The position numbers and the translations under genes are program-made. A model generated the notes under the pieces. That model searched no databases. It had not been told where the DNA came from and was given only the letters and a program-made list of their open reading frames with translations. Shown here piece by piece: positions 22,291-34,305 of a DNA stretch of 64,000 nucleotides. Position 1 is the stretch's first letter. Each line of letters begins with the position of its first letter. The stretch is from Apoderus coryli (taxonomy: Eukaryota; Arthropoda; Insecta; Coleoptera; Attelabidae), in the NCBI GenBank assembly GCA_911728435.2, contig OU452204.1, forward strand, positions 3,658,001 through 3,722,000, written 5' to 3'.

Positions 22291-22746
22291 TAGCAAAAAA
22301 AAAAATAACAAAAAGCAGGCGTGACAAATACATAGATATCTAACTAAACTCAACTAAACTCATTACAATATCACAAGCCCAAACCAATGCTCAATGCTAA
22401 TAGCAAAGCAGGTGTGAAATATGTTAAGAAAACCGATTAAGAAAATCAATTAATAAAAGTGGCCCAGGAACTCATGAATTTGGGAGAAAAGTCCAGTTCC
22501 AGGTCTGAACATTCATTGGCCAAACGACATGCCCTAGGAATAAAACTTCCCCTGGTGTAATTTGTCCGGTATATGCCTTGGACATGAAAACGGTACGGGA
22601 ATAATTTTGCCTGCCGGGAAAGTGTTTCCCGTACTGTTATGTTTGTTGTTGTTGTTGATAAAATACTTGAATAACAAGAAGAATGTCAATATCAATATTG
22701 ACATTACAAGTAATGATTTCATAAAAAAATATTTTTCGCTACTTAC
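22291..22746. other. Intron 3, last part
   Basis: A moderately GC-rich patch at 22480-22640 (gcccaggaactcatgaattt, ggacatgaaaacggtacggg) contains the arms tacggga and tcccgta around gcctgccgggaaagt. No gene is recognised. The exon 3 donor (gtaagt) is at 22746-22741. Confidence 0.4.
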
Positions 22747-23041
22747 TATTCCATAACCATAATCATTTCTCTAGGATTTTCGAATGCTGCAGCTAATTGT
22801 AGCAACTTTGGATGTCGTAACAAATTCATAATATCAATTTCGTCTTGTACTTTATCACGATCTTTAGCAGTACGACATTTAATAAATTTCGCTGCCAATT
22901 TTTGTTGTGTGAGTTTGTCCTTAACTTTATGGACAACACCAAATCGTCCTTTGCCTAATTCTTCAAGCACTTCGAAGCGGGACTTGAATTCTGGACCTGG
23001 TTCTACGGTGACTATACGCGGTTCAAAGCTGGATGACTCAT
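22747..23041 (-). CDS. Strn-Mlck: Stretchin-Mlck-like kinase, exon 3 (linker and kinase N-lobe)
   Basis: 295 bp with acceptor tatttgcag before 23041 and donor gtaagt after 22747, phase 1 in and phase 2 out. A short linker NESSSFEPRIVTVEPGPEF leads into the kinase at SRFEVLEELG (domain start about residue 176 of the joined protein). The glycine loop is GKGRFGVVHKV, the ATP-anchoring Lys is in LAAKFIKC (about residue 205), and the helix-C Glu is in QDEIDIM (about 221). The exon ends ENPREMIMVMEY, with the Tyr codon split by the intron. These are the residues needed for ATP binding. The next exon supplies SGGELFE, as in other myosin light chain kinases. Confidence 0.95.
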
Positions 23042-23459
23042 CTGCAAATACAGTTAAGAGTTAAGTAAGCACAGCTTTATGATCATTCAATCACTACACA
23101 CAGTGTTTAGCTATACTACTTGTAACGAGAGCTGGATAAAAATGATAACCATTTTTATTAAGCAATAACTACTAAGATAATACTTATTATTAAATCGAAA
23201 TTTTCTACAACATCAAGGAATATTATGTATAAGTAGGTGTTAAGGCCAAATATGATATGACCAAATCAGATCGCTGTCAGCAATTACACAAGTTCTTTAA
23301 GAACTGAATGAAAACAGTAATGTAACAAATTAATTCGGCCATGGTGGAGAATTATGTACAACATTTTCTTTCACCAACAGCGTGAGTGGTCTTACTCGCA
23401 GATAGTGACGAAAATATTTTATTTGCATGTGACTGACTTTAATTCGAAAGCACATTAAA
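23042..23459. other. Intron 2, first part
   Basis: Nothing recognised. Confidence 0.4.
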
Positions 23460-24460
23460 ATTATTTTATGATCTTAATACTTCTGAAATCAATATCACAC
23501 AACTTGAAATGCTATTTAGAGCAGAACATGACGGCAGACCTGCTCGCTAAAGTCACGATCGGAATAAAAGGACGCAACATACTCAGCAAAAATATTTGCC
23601 AATTCAGGGCCGATAACTACTTTTTGGGTCATTCCAAAACATTTCTGCAGGAAACACGTTACTCACTTTGCGTTTACTATTTACAAATTTCCAAAATGCC
23701 CTCGGTTTATAATTATACTCAATATGATAGCTCTGTAACACTCTTTAGTTTACATTCAGAACGCAATCCGCAAAAATTCATATAGTCGGACTCGTCGCCA
23801 GTGGATTTGAATTTCTTATGTGCAATCTTATTCTGGTAGGAGCAGCTCCTTAGGTGAGGAGAAAACCACCTTGGGAATTTTTCCGTATTAATTTTTTAAC
23901 GAACGGATCGATGAAAGAGCAAAGGATATCGTAAAATGTATCGCACATCTCCTCCACGCCCCCGCTCAGTACAACATCCGACGAAATAGATCCAAGGACC
24001 TCTGACAACAAATTGTAGTCAACTGATTTGAAATCATAAAAGAAGCCCTGAGTTTGAGGTCGCGAGTCATTCTGAAAAGTGATCCTGTCTAAATGGAAAT
24101 TTAAGGGCCGATGATAACTATCAGGATGAATTAAACCTAACATTTATGGAAATTGACTCATGCCGCACGAATATCAAGTCCAAAAGACTTCGGTTGGAAT
24201 TCATAACATTATTAATCTGGAATAAATTGTTTATAGCACACATATTTGAAATACTTTCAATCACTTGTCTTTCCGCAGAAAACGCTCTAGGATATACCTC
24301 GGCCGTCAAACACGTAAGTTCATTCGTCCAAGTTACCCTCGGAACATTAAAATCGCCCAACAAACATATGTTTGCGCTGGGAAACCACTTCATAATCGCG
24401 TCCACACCATCTCCAAAGGCGATGTACTCCTCCAGCGCCGATCGCACTCATATATTATAA
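23460..24460 (-). mobile_element. Non-LTR retrotransposon fragment: endonuclease end and linker
   Basis: Minus strand. The endonuclease C-terminal part reads ANICLLGDFNVPRVTW and LLDLIFVRHESI (24447-24121), which carry the catalytic GDFN and the late D-x-I motif. A second frame (24143-23850) continues into the linker before RT. Further broken frames down to about 23460 include AHKKFKSTGDESDY and YKPRAFWKFVN, typical of the endonuclease-to-RT linker of jockey/CR1-like elements. The RT itself is absent, so the piece is truncated at its 3' side. Confidence 0.65.
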
Positions 24461-24509
24461 TTATCGTGAACCTTTTACAGATAATGTTTTATGGAAATTG
24501 ACAAGCACA

Positions 24510-25480
24510 TCCCGTTGCCAGTGATATTAGTAGCAGCGACAGTAACGATGGAAATAGAGATAAGCAAGACGAGACCCTGATCAACGTTCAAGCGCACAAT
24601 GACGAAGAAACAGACGCCACTTCAGGTACAAAGTTGTTAAGTCAATACACACTTTTGAAATTGATAACAGGAATACCCGTCCAAAAGGCATACATACAAC
24701 TATTTCATTTTGTGTTTCTACTAATATTTATGGAAAGAAATTGTGTCAGAGTAACAGACGAGCAAGGAAAAAAGAGGCGCATGCTTACTTTTAAAGAGAC
24801 TAATAGCAGATAAATGTCTCAGTTTTTAGGACTTTGTTTATTGCAAGCCCAAATTAGAAACTTTTTCAGTAAATATTGCTTATACTATCATTCTATTTTT
24901 TCACATACGATGTCAGGACGTCAATTTAAGCAACTACTGAGGTATTTGAGATATTATGAAAATCCAGATTCCAATAAGCTGTCCAAACAAAAGAAAATAG
25001 GAAAAGGTTCAGTTTATACCAAATACGGTACCTTTACATGGATAACTTTTACAATTTTGTTGATTTCTCTAAATAATTGCTTTCTTTTAAAACAAATACT
25101 ACTAGCACACTACGCTAAAACAGAAAAAGGAATCCAAAAGATGTCGATCGAAATCTTAGAACGGGTGAGATGATTTGGCGAAGATTAGCTGACCTTAATG
25201 TCTCTAAATGGAGAGACAAGCGTGAGGTACTGTTCATATCGACAGCAAATCACTCTGAACTTGTTGAAGTGGCCAACAGCTTTGGTCAAATTAAAGCAAA
25301 GCCTAATGCAATTGCCGATTATAATGATCTGGTGTGGATCGATGATCGATGTGACCAATTATTCTTTGTCACCACGAAAAACTATACGGTGGTACAAGAA
25401 AGTTATTTTCCATTTGTTGGATCTTTGTGTTTGTATATAAAGAGTGAATTATATACAGAATCTTCATCAGAAAAATGAAC
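24510..25480 (+). pseudogene. piggyBac-like transposase, deleted and frameshifted
   Basis: An acidic N-terminal stretch (about 24515-24630) precedes FLGLCLLQAQIRNFFSKY, then SHTMSGRQFKQLLRYLRYYE (24814-24990), which matches the start of the DDE_Tnp_1_7 domain of piggyBac-derived proteins. After an internal deletion the C-terminal part follows in another frame (25170-25400): MIWRRLADLNVSKWRDKREV, LFISTANHSELVEVANSFG, then YNDLVWIDDRCDQLF. A large part of the catalytic domain is missing. TTAA borders were not identified with confidence. Confidence 0.65.
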
Positions 25481-26139
25481 AAGGGAAAAAGTAGAAGGAA
25501 AGAAAACGAAAATATGACATGACATGACAAGTTAACATAATATTTATAATGTTTACGAAGTCAGATACAATCTGGCAACGTTAAATTATTATTAACGCTT
25601 GGTTCCAATATTATGTCAACTGTCATTGTGTTGTAATTAAAAAATGATCATTTACTGAATCTTTCCTTACTTTGTTAAAATTTTGAAATCGGTGAAATTT
25701 GTAAATACCATAATATAGCCTATTTTATATTTCAATTATAGAATATAAAATTTTGTGTTTTTATTGATTACCATAGTTAATTATGTTCAAAATAGTCTAA
25801 TTATTGATTACATAAGAAAAAATTCCAAAAATCTAATTATTTCGAGCTGCAGGCTGATGTACTAGCCGCCGTCACTCGCACAACACCAAATAACGCAGTT
25901 TAAAACATCTCAAGATATAATTACATAGTTCTAATGATGGTGGTTTGTTCAGAATAGAAGTTAATGTGTCCATGCCACGCTAGAAGAGTAAGCTCGGGCA
26001 CTGCCTTGTTTAGACAAGCCATGAACAAGCAAATTTGGCAACGTCGAATACAAGTCGATTGTGTTTACATTTTTAGCATTTGTAAGACACGCTTTAATTA
26101 AATCAGTGCTTATTGAGCTTAATTAAAACAGTTTTTTTT
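25481..26139. other. Intron 2, middle part
   Basis: No gene recognised. Confidence 0.4.
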
Positions 26140-26410
26140 TTTATAAAACTAGTAGTGATGAGTGTGTATAAATATGTATATCTTCTACATTTTGTGTACG
26201 TGACGATAGCGAATAAAATAAAGTAATTTGTTTGGACTCTTTGGTAGTAGTTAAAATTGCGGGATTCCTATATAGTTCTATTTTTGGGTCGTGAACAGTC
26301 ATTTTTTTATAAAACTACTAGTGATAAGTGTGTATAAATATATCGTCTAAATTGTCTGTAAGTTACAACACCGGTTAAACTGTCTGTTAATAAAATAAAG
26401 TGGTATAAGC
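26140..26410 (+). repeat. Imperfect tandem duplication
   Basis: The sequence ataaaactagtagtgatgag, tgtgtataaatatgta near 26142 returns at about 26310 as ataaaactactagtgataag, tgtgtataaatata. Both copies continue to a shared gaataaaataaagt / taataaaataaagt. The unit is about 165 bp and diverged. It lies just upstream of the THAP relic and may be its leader region. Confidence 0.6.
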
Positions 26411-26563
26411 TGCGGCAATATTTTTGTCGTATACCTAACTAAGCAGTAGAAGTGTCTTTTGTACGATGGTTTGTATGTATATATTTAAGAATTATTATTA
26501 TTAATAAATTCAGCTGGATTTTTAGGTTAGTACCTTTTTTTTTACATCTTAGTCCATTTTAAT

Positions 26564-26773
26564 ATGCCTTCAACGTGCTGTATACCTGGATGTAAATCCA
26601 ATTCTAATAGCGCATTAAAACAAGGGCAAAATAGCAAACTAATAAGTTTTTCTATTTCCAAAAGATGATAATTTAAAACAGAAATAGTTACAGGCTATCT
26701 AATTCTAACCCGTCAAAGACCGCGGTAGTTTGTTGTAAACACTTTCCTCAAATCCGTATCCGTAATGAGTAGA
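26564..26773 (+). pseudogene. Second THAP-domain relic
   Basis: ATG at 26564 starts MPSTCCIPGCKSNSN, then LISFSISK, followed in other frames by DDNLKQK-stop-LQAI, then NPSKTAVVCCKHFPQ. The order CxxxC, SFS.SK, helix with Trp (here TAG), K-T-AVVC..HF is the THAP C2CH zinc-binding pattern. At least two frameshifts and several stops make it dead. Unlike the element at 17664 it keeps the distal CxxHF, so it is a different copy or family, and no transposase follows. Confidence 0.65.
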
Positions 26774-28243
26774 AATTAATAAATACGTGGAAAAGGAAAC
26801 ATTCCACGAGGTATCTGTCATCATTTTAACATAAAAAAGTTACTTTTAGAACCAAACTACTTTTTGTTTTTTGATAAGTTTTTAAATAATTAAAAGAAAA
26901 AATCGAAATGAATATCTATGAAAAAACTAAACTAAAATTACCTAACATGGTCCGATCTAAACAACACTTCTAACTCTCACTGTTTACGAGAATGGTGGCC
27001 CTCTAATTTGAATTACCGTTATGCGAAAAACTGTTGACCTCAGAAATATACCACAGAAGTTGTACGAACAATTTTGAAATACACTGTATATTAGTGACAA
27101 TATTCGTCTCGAACGCAAACATAAGAAGCTAGTAAAAATATTAAAAGTATCGACGTCATAGAACAACAGATCTTGTTATAATACTATTGAATACATTCTT
27201 AAATAATTATTTAAATATATGTATTTATATGAATCATCAGGAGGTTTCATCACATTTTTATAGTAAAATAAATGTAGGTCAAACAGTTCACTGCCAACCA
27301 AATATTTTTGTTGGAATTTTTACATTGTTATAAGCAATAAAACGAGACCGACTGATTTTTTATAGCGATGCCTCATATTTTTTACAAGTTTCTGCCTATT
27401 CTTAAAATGTCTAAACTATTCATCAAATTTAACATCATATTATAGCAGATACTTATTTAGTCGCTGGAAAAATAAGACAAATAATGTCCTTGAAACGATG
27501 TGGTATAATCAACCTCATCATCATAGTCAATGTCTTTGTTAGGTACTAACCCAGTCGTAGAAGTTCAGAATTTAAAGACGTAAGATATGGTTGAATGGCC
27601 ATGAGTATCTAGCTATCGTTATTAACTGATTAAAGGCAAAGATCTTTTAAGTACCTAACAAAATCTTAAAGGGACTTTTTAAAATATATTTAAATTATTC
27701 CAAATTTTAGTGAGAAAATAAACAATTTACTGTAACATAATATTCCAATAATTTCGAGAAAATTTTCACAACTTTAGATTCATAAATTTCAATAATTATT
27801 CGAAATAACATTACCATCAGAAATATCCTGCATGATACCTAATAGAATTTTATAAAAAATAATTGCACTAAACCGAATAAATACACTGCCAATGTTCTTA
27901 ACAACTGACGGCTTTTTCTATGAGAAAAATATAACCTAATGAAATTCAGTTCAAAACATATGATTTAGGTACCTAGGTAGTTGTAAAGTGTTTTATCTTT
28001 TTATTGTTATCAAAATATGTTTATTTTAACTACATAGTGCACAAAATAAATTCAATTAACGTAGGGACTTTAGTTAAATATGGAAAAGCGAGTAGGTATT
28101 TTGATTTCAACGGGAATCAAGTTGTATTAATATTCATTCATACTAGCTAATTTGTTTTTAGTAAATACCTAATAAAATTATTTCTAAACCTCTTAAATTT
28201 TATATTATAAATATTTATTAGGTACTTTAATTAAAATACTTAC
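26774..28243. other. Intron 2, last part
   Basis: AT-rich. No gene, transposase or clear inverted repeat recognised. Confidence 0.4.
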
Positions 28244-28540
28244 TGTGCTCCTCTAATTGGATAATATCACTCTCCAAACTAGGCGCACTAATTCCGTGTA
28301 CATTTACTGATCTCACTCGAAAGATATATCGTCCTCCAGGTTGTAGTCCACGTACTAGGAAACTCAATGAATGGCAATCTTCAATTGCTGTTGTCCAAAT
28401 ATCACTGCCGAATAATGAATATTCGATAATGAAACCAGTGACGATCTTGCCACCATCATATGGTGAACTGCTCCATGTCACTAGTACGGAATCCAAGTCC
28501 GCTGTTATGCATGGTTTACCACTAGGCGCGTCTGGCGGAC
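28244..28540 (-). CDS. Strn-Mlck: Stretchin-Mlck-like kinase, exon 2 (fibronectin type III domain)
   Basis: 297 bp with acceptor atttttgtag before 28540 and donor gtaagt after 28244, phase 1 at both ends. The join from the Ig exon gives EGPPDAPSGKP, a typical Ig-to-FN3 linker. The domain follows: VLVTWSSSPYDGGKIVTGFI with the core Trp, then IIEYSLFGSDIWTTA, LVRGLQPGGRYIFRVRSVN and HGISAPSLESD, i.e. the conserved Tyr-x-Phe-Arg-Val and the Asn-x-x-Gly-x-Ser core. One FN3 domain before the kinase is the layout of myosin light chain kinases and the kinase form of Stretchin. It probably binds cytoskeletal or thick-filament proteins. Confidence 0.92.
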
Positions 28541-29039
28541 CTACAAAAATGCCTATTATGAAAATGCTGTCACTAAACCACCAATGATTCCTAAATTTTT
28601 AGATACCATAACATATCAAAATATTTTAATAATTTTTTATAGGGTACTAAGAATATACAGCATATTTTTTAACACTTGGTTGACGTTTTGCAAATAAGAA
28701 GGTTATCTTACTGTGGATTCTCGATTTATAGAATAATTAAAATTCCTGTATTTTCCACTAAAGCTTCTTATTTTGCTTAATACATGTTTCAGCATTATCT
28801 CAAGCCATCCTCAATTTCTATAAGTCATTCATCGTTATTAAAATCTATAATCATTAGTATAGTATGTAATAATCAATTTAAGACATTTTAGTGGAAAAGG
28901 TAGGCATAATATTTATTCCGTTTAAGATATTTTGCAACTTTCCAAAGATAAATGAATTTCGTAATAATTCTTCAATTCAATTCTCTATTGTATAGAGAAA
29001 TAAATTTCTATTACAAGAATAAATTAACGAACAGTTCAT
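28541..29039. other. Intron 1, first part
   Basis: Nothing recognised. Confidence 0.4.
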
Positions 29040-31340
29040 GTTTTTATATATACAGGGTGAGTTATTAGTGCGTCGAAGTTCGATATTACCTCAAAGACCA
29101 AAAATTTCACGCAAAACTAAGCAGCCAGTGTGTAGGCAGTCATTAAGTACGTATTTTAAAATTATTGTTATAGCTGTAGCTGTCATGGGAGCTTCTTTCA
29201 GAGTAAAAGATAGATATAGTTAGACATCATCTGCAAAGTAATGCTGCTGGCAGTTTGAAATACTCTTTGGTGCATTAGAAGTATATATACAAAACAAAAG
29301 GGGTCATAAGATTGATCCTTGAGGCTCACCCTTACAAACCACAAGAAAATTGGAAATTTTGCCGTTATATGAAACTGCTTGCTCCCTTCCACACAGATAA
29401 TTTTTGAGTAGCGCGGATGCATTCGATTTCAGCCCAACATACTTCAGAATTGAAGAAAGAAGATTGTGACTTAAAGTACCAAATGCCTTTGAGAAGTCCA
29501 GGAGAGTCAAAACGGTCAACTTCTTATCATCTATAGATCGGAGGGTATCATCAATCTGTGATGTTAGAGAGAGCTGACACACAGTCATGACCAGGTCTAA
29601 ATCCGGGCTGCATCTGTGGTAGTATTGTTGTTCTATTGTTCACTCTGTTCTGTTGTTCTATTGTTCACTAAGCTCTAAGCTGTTTGTCAATAATTTTTTC
29701 CAGTATTTTTGAACACGTAGGAAGTATACGTATGAGTCTAATATCGTTAAACTCTTTAGGATTTTGAAAGGGGTATCACCTTAGCCAATTTCCAACTTCT
29801 GAATTATGTAAGCAAAAATTGATTATATGGGTAAGGAAGGAGATATGGAACACAAAGTCGAATTGTATCGATATTAATGCCATCGATACCAACTGCCTTG
29901 TTACCGTTTATAGTATCCAAAACAGTAATTTCAGAAACTTGTAAGAACTCAAAATAAGGCGTTTTTAGTTGTCTAACATTGTTTGTATAATAAGTAAGTA
30001 ATTAAGTAAAACTACGAGAAATAAAATATTTATAAATACATAAATATCTTAAAAACTAATAGCTTTAGATATAAGAAAGGCTATATAAGAATAAAAGCTT
30101 ATCAATTTTCCTTTCAGTTTTTGATATTATATACAGGATGTCTCATTTGGAAAATTGAGTTTGGACTCACTCTGTATACAGGTTTTGCACTATATAATAA
30201 CAATTATCTTTTTCTAAAAATTGATAACTATCAAAAAGCTATGCCCGTAAGAAGCAGAGGTTAAATTATTTCAGTTCCAGTACAGAAGCCTTAGAATTCG
30301 CCATGTTTTGCATATAATACTAGTGGCAACTTTTGAAGCACTCTGTATAATTTTCTAAAATTTTAGTATGATTAATGTCAATTCTAAACCAATAAAATTG
30401 TGGAATAATAAATAGGGCTTTCCATTTAAAAAAACGTAAGTTTGATTCACCCTGATGAGATGAGCCGTAAGTAACTCTTTACAAAAAGCGTACTTAAAAT
30501 TGAGGTTTCTGTTTCAAAATAGGCATTGTCTTCCCTCAAAGCTTAAAATATTCTTCTGTGAAACTCTAGTACTACCACATTTAAATTTTTGTGATACAAT
30601 ATACGATCCATGCTTGACAGTAGCTGACAAAGGCTGCATCCAGAAATTGCCGAACTCTTGCCTGAGTCTCATATTCGGAATACGAAAGTTTGATCGAATC
30701 AGCCGGACATTGACCCAAGCTAATTGGATAAATATGTAAGGAAGGCGAAATCTTTACACATCGGTGAGATATTTTTCTATTCTTCTGAATAAAACACCTC
30801 CATATCTTTACAATAAAATAAAATCTCGAACAGACATCCATAATATTAACATTCGTTTTCCTAATTCAGTAAATATACCTATTCACAAAACAGAAATATT
30901 CTTATACCGTCTCTAAATGCGTGAATTCTTGGACCAGTGATTTAAGGAATAGTTTCTCAAAATATGCGTTTAAAAGAAAATTTAATAGGATTTTACGATC
31001 TTGCTTTCTTTTTTTCTTCATAAAGTGGAATGACATAATATCAAGCTTAATTAATATAATTTTGAGGATATCTTGCATGGATTGTATGCTAAAAGTATTT
31101 AGTTTATTTTACTGTAATGTTTAGTGAGTGTATTTTTTTTTTGTATTTGTTTGTATTTATTAACAGTTATGGGTAGCTGAACAGACGGTAATATGCAACC
31201 GCATAGCACCGTACCCCAGATACGTAAGTTTTCTTTATCTGGGACCGTACTGAATCTCGCCCAATTGCGTATATGTAAAAATTTCATTCATTTATTTGTT
31301 TGTTAAATATGTATTAAAAGACCTTTATTATTATTAGTAT
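29040..31340. mobile_element. Non-LTR retrotransposon copy with inverted 5' half
   Basis: Two halves of one family lie head to head. Minus strand 29990-29200 reads the RT N-terminal side: NKAVGIDGINIDTIRLCVP, LTLLDFSKAFGTLSH, and CKGEPQGSIL, then an AD-D palm box with stops. Plus strand 30480-31340 reads the C-terminal side: SKLKIFFCETLVLPHLNFC, ANWINM, and SVRYFSILLNKTPPYLYNKI, ending in a ttattattatta tail. The same blocks occur in one direction at 41827-43640. Inverted 5' half followed by direct 3' half is the signature of twin priming. About 450 bp (30000-30440) of other sequence, beginning near tacaggatgtctcattt, separates the halves. Confidence 0.65.
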
Positions 31341-31377
31341 TTCTATATAGCACTACTATTTTAGTAGGACTGACATA

Positions 31378-33600
31378 TACAGGGTGTCCCCTCTCAATTG
31401 GAAAAAACTTCGGGGGCATATTGAGGAACCATAGACAAGCAGTTTGAGATAAGAGACTGATGTCCGGAAGAGCATGGTTTTCAAAATACAGGGTGTCAAA
31501 GTTTTTTTCAAAAAACCTTTTTTTATCAATATCTCAAAGACACGTTAACCGATTTTCTTGAAATTCGCTGGTGATGTAAGCTTAATAAGACGCTCAGTTA
31601 GCACTAATTAAATGTTAATTATAACTTCCAGTGGCGCCTTGGGGAACAGTGTCACGAATAAAAATGACAAAAAAATGTACGCTACTGACCTTTTATGAAA
31701 ATTTTATATATTTTTTAGGAAGCTCAGTTAAAAATACAACTTTTTTGTTACATAATATTTTTTCGTATCTCTCTCCGTTTTCGAGAATATTTTTTTTATT
31801 AAAAACTTTATTAAAAGGTTCATTATTATTAGAAAGAAAAACAAGGAGGCTTTTTTACAAATATTTTATTATTAATAGTGGAACAAATGCTCAAAGTGTT
31901 CACCATGCATTTCGATGCATTTTCTGCACCTGTCGAGCCAGGAATCACGCACGCGAGCAAACACGCCTTGATCGTTCGCGATAAATTCTGCCGCCACCAC
32001 AACTCTAGCAATTAGGTCCTCCATTGTCGGCACAGGGGTTCCATTTCGCCCGAAAGATAAAAGTATAGGGGGGCCAAGTCCGGCGACCTTGCTGGCCAAT
32101 CCACCTGTTGTAGGTTTGGTCGAGGTAACCTCTCACGGTGCGCGCAAAATGCGCTGGACAACCATCGTGTTGGAATCAGACCTCTCTACGCAACTGGAGG
32201 AATACATCTTCCAGCAGCTCGGGCAGAGTATCAAAAAAACTAGATAGCTATTCCCGTTGAGGTGATCAGGTAGAGCGTACGGCCTAATCAAATGGTCGCC
32301 CAGAAAACCTGCCCAAACATTAACACCAAACTTCTGCTGATATCCTCTGATGTGCGTAGCATTGGGATTTTGTTCGCTCCACTCGTGGTTATTACGAGGA
32401 TTGAATGTCCCCGCGCGCGAAAATCCTTTTTCATCGCTCGTGAAGATTATACTTAAAAAATCAGCGTTTTCATCCGCTTGACCGAGCAACCACTCGCAGA
32501 ACTTGAGCCGCCGAGAAGCGTCGCCAGGCAGTAGATGCTGCACCATTTGAAGTTTAAATGGATGCAGATCGTGGATTTTCAATACTCGATGGACAGTATT
32601 TTTGCTGCAATCAAGTCGCGACGCAATCTGACGAGTGCTAGTGTTGGGCTCATTCTGAATGCGTGCCATGACTTCATCCTCAACGGCATCTCTGATCGGA
32701 GACTGCCTTGCAAATTCTTGAATAGGCTGCAAAGATAACAAAGCCTCGTAGATCGGCTGTAAAACAGAAACAGCAAGCAAGAAAAAAACACGGAAAGTTG
32801 CCATTTCTGCAATACTTACCACGAATGAACCGGTCTCCCGTAGATTTTGACAAAAATCTTATGATTTGGCAATTCACGATTTGGGAACCGCTGCCCGTAC
32901 AACCGTTGTGCAAACAAAGAATTACCGCGCGCTTCCCCATACAACAGATGCATATCTGCAAGCTCGGCTAATTCAAAACGATTCATTTTTGCAAGTGTAA
33001 CGTTTGAAGATAATTAAGTACTTATAAACTGACACTTTTACTAAATTTTGACATGTTTATGTGTTACCATGACAACATTGTTTTGTTTTAGATTTTCACT
33101 ATTAATAATAAACTATTTTTAAAAAACCCTCCTTGTTTTTCTTTCTAGTAATAATGAACCTTTTAATAAAGTTTTTAATAACAATTTTTTCTCGAATACA
33201 GAGAGAGATACGAAAAAATATCAAGTGACAAAAAAGTTGTATTTTTAACTGAGCTTTCAAAAAAAAATATATATAAAATTTTCAAAAAAGTCAGTAGCGT
33301 ACATTTTTTTGCCATTTTTATTCGTGACACTGTCCCCCGGGGCGCCACTGGAAGTCATAATTAACATTTAATTAGTGCTAACTGAGCGTCTTATTAAGCT
33401 TACATCACCAGCGAATTTCAAGAAAATCGGTTAACGTGTCTTTGAGATATTGATAAAAAAAGGTTTTTGAAAAAAACATTGACACCCTGTATTTTGAAAA
33501 CCATGCACTTCCGGACATCAGTCTCTTATCTCAAACTGCTTGTCTATGGTTCCTCAATATGCCCCAGAAGTTTTTTCCAATTGAGAGGGGACACCCTGTA
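31378..33600 (-). mobile_element. DUF4817-type Tc1/mariner-like transposon with ~500 bp inverted repeats
   Basis: A 2223 bp element bounded by TACAGGGTGTCCC at 31378 and its complement ending at 33600, flanked by TA on each side. The inverted repeats run about 500 bp (31378 to about 31885; about 33100 to 33600) and by eye are more than 90 percent identical. The minus-strand transposase begins at ATG 32986 with the helix-turn-helix domain (FELAELADMHLLYGEARGN), then PNTSTRQIASRLDCSKNTVH, the first catalytic Asp in FTSDEKGFSR, NNHEWSEQN, VNVWAGFLGDHL, and a second Asp in FQHDGCPAHFA. The final catalytic segment is lost to a deletion near 32070-32090, although the C-terminus (PTMEDLIARVVVAAEFI) remains. 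Several frameshifts. Confidence 0.85.
31872..32986 (-). pseudogene. Broken transposase of the long-TIR element
   Basis: Reading frames change near 32810 (just after the HTH domain, where gtaagtattgcag adds confusion), near 32240 (before PELLEDVF) and near 32095. The stop within the second-Asp block and loss of the block that should carry the third acidic residue mean no active enzyme. The DUF4817 N-terminal HTH is the best preserved part. Confidence 0.75.
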
Positions 33601-34305
33601 TATTGGATTCAATAGAAATATGATACAGATGTTAGATGCAGAATCAACTTACTACATTAAGTAATCTTAGCAATCAAGTTAATTTGCAAGATAGTAGTTT
33701 AAATTATTTTATATCAATTTAAATACGAATATTTCCAAATGATCAATAAGTTTGCGCGATTAAAATAATATAAAAAATACGACTTTCTTTTTGATAAATC
33801 GATTGAACCGTTTGCAATTGTTCATAAAAGCCAATCTAACCCGCTATCTATAGTAGTTATTAAAATCATGAGTGATCTCATTTGTTAACTTAGTTAAGTG
33901 TTACATAAACAAAATTTAATTCAACTTTCGCTTGATCTCGCCTTTAGTAGCTGATTATCAGCTATCAATCAAAATAATAATTATATTATTATTTATAGAT
34001 AAATATAGGCATTTCCATTTAAATATTAGTATTATATGGCATATTATTTCCATCTATAGAAAATTATTCATTATTTTAGTACCTACCATTGGCGTACGGT
34101 CATTTTTGATACAAGAGAGGTATCAATTTCGTTTTAGACACAGGGATTCTGCGTTATTATCCTAACAAAATACTTTTTTCTACAACTGTCAAAAAATGTT
34201 CATATTTTTATACTAATGTCAGTGTGCGAACTCCAGTTTTTTCAATTGCCACTATATTTTGACGTTGCCCATGGCCCTAAATATTTTGCACACTAGGGCG
34301 CAAAA
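33601..34305. other. Intron 1, non-coding
   Basis: No gene recognised. The sequence ttttttctacaactgtc near 34172 is mirrored by gacagttgtagaaaa-like acagttgtagaaaaaatat near 35540, so the fold-back element that follows may sit inside a larger inverted-repeat structure. Confidence 0.35.

Noticed and set aside
22562..22722. Mirror-like open frames on both strands
   Set aside because: The resemblance comes from a short inverted repeat (tacggga/tcccgta) and low complexity.
32756..32825. Intron in the DUF4817 transposase (gtaagt ... ttttacag)
   Set aside because: Good splice signals exist, but removing the segment does not restore a frame matching the family, so a frameshift is more likely.
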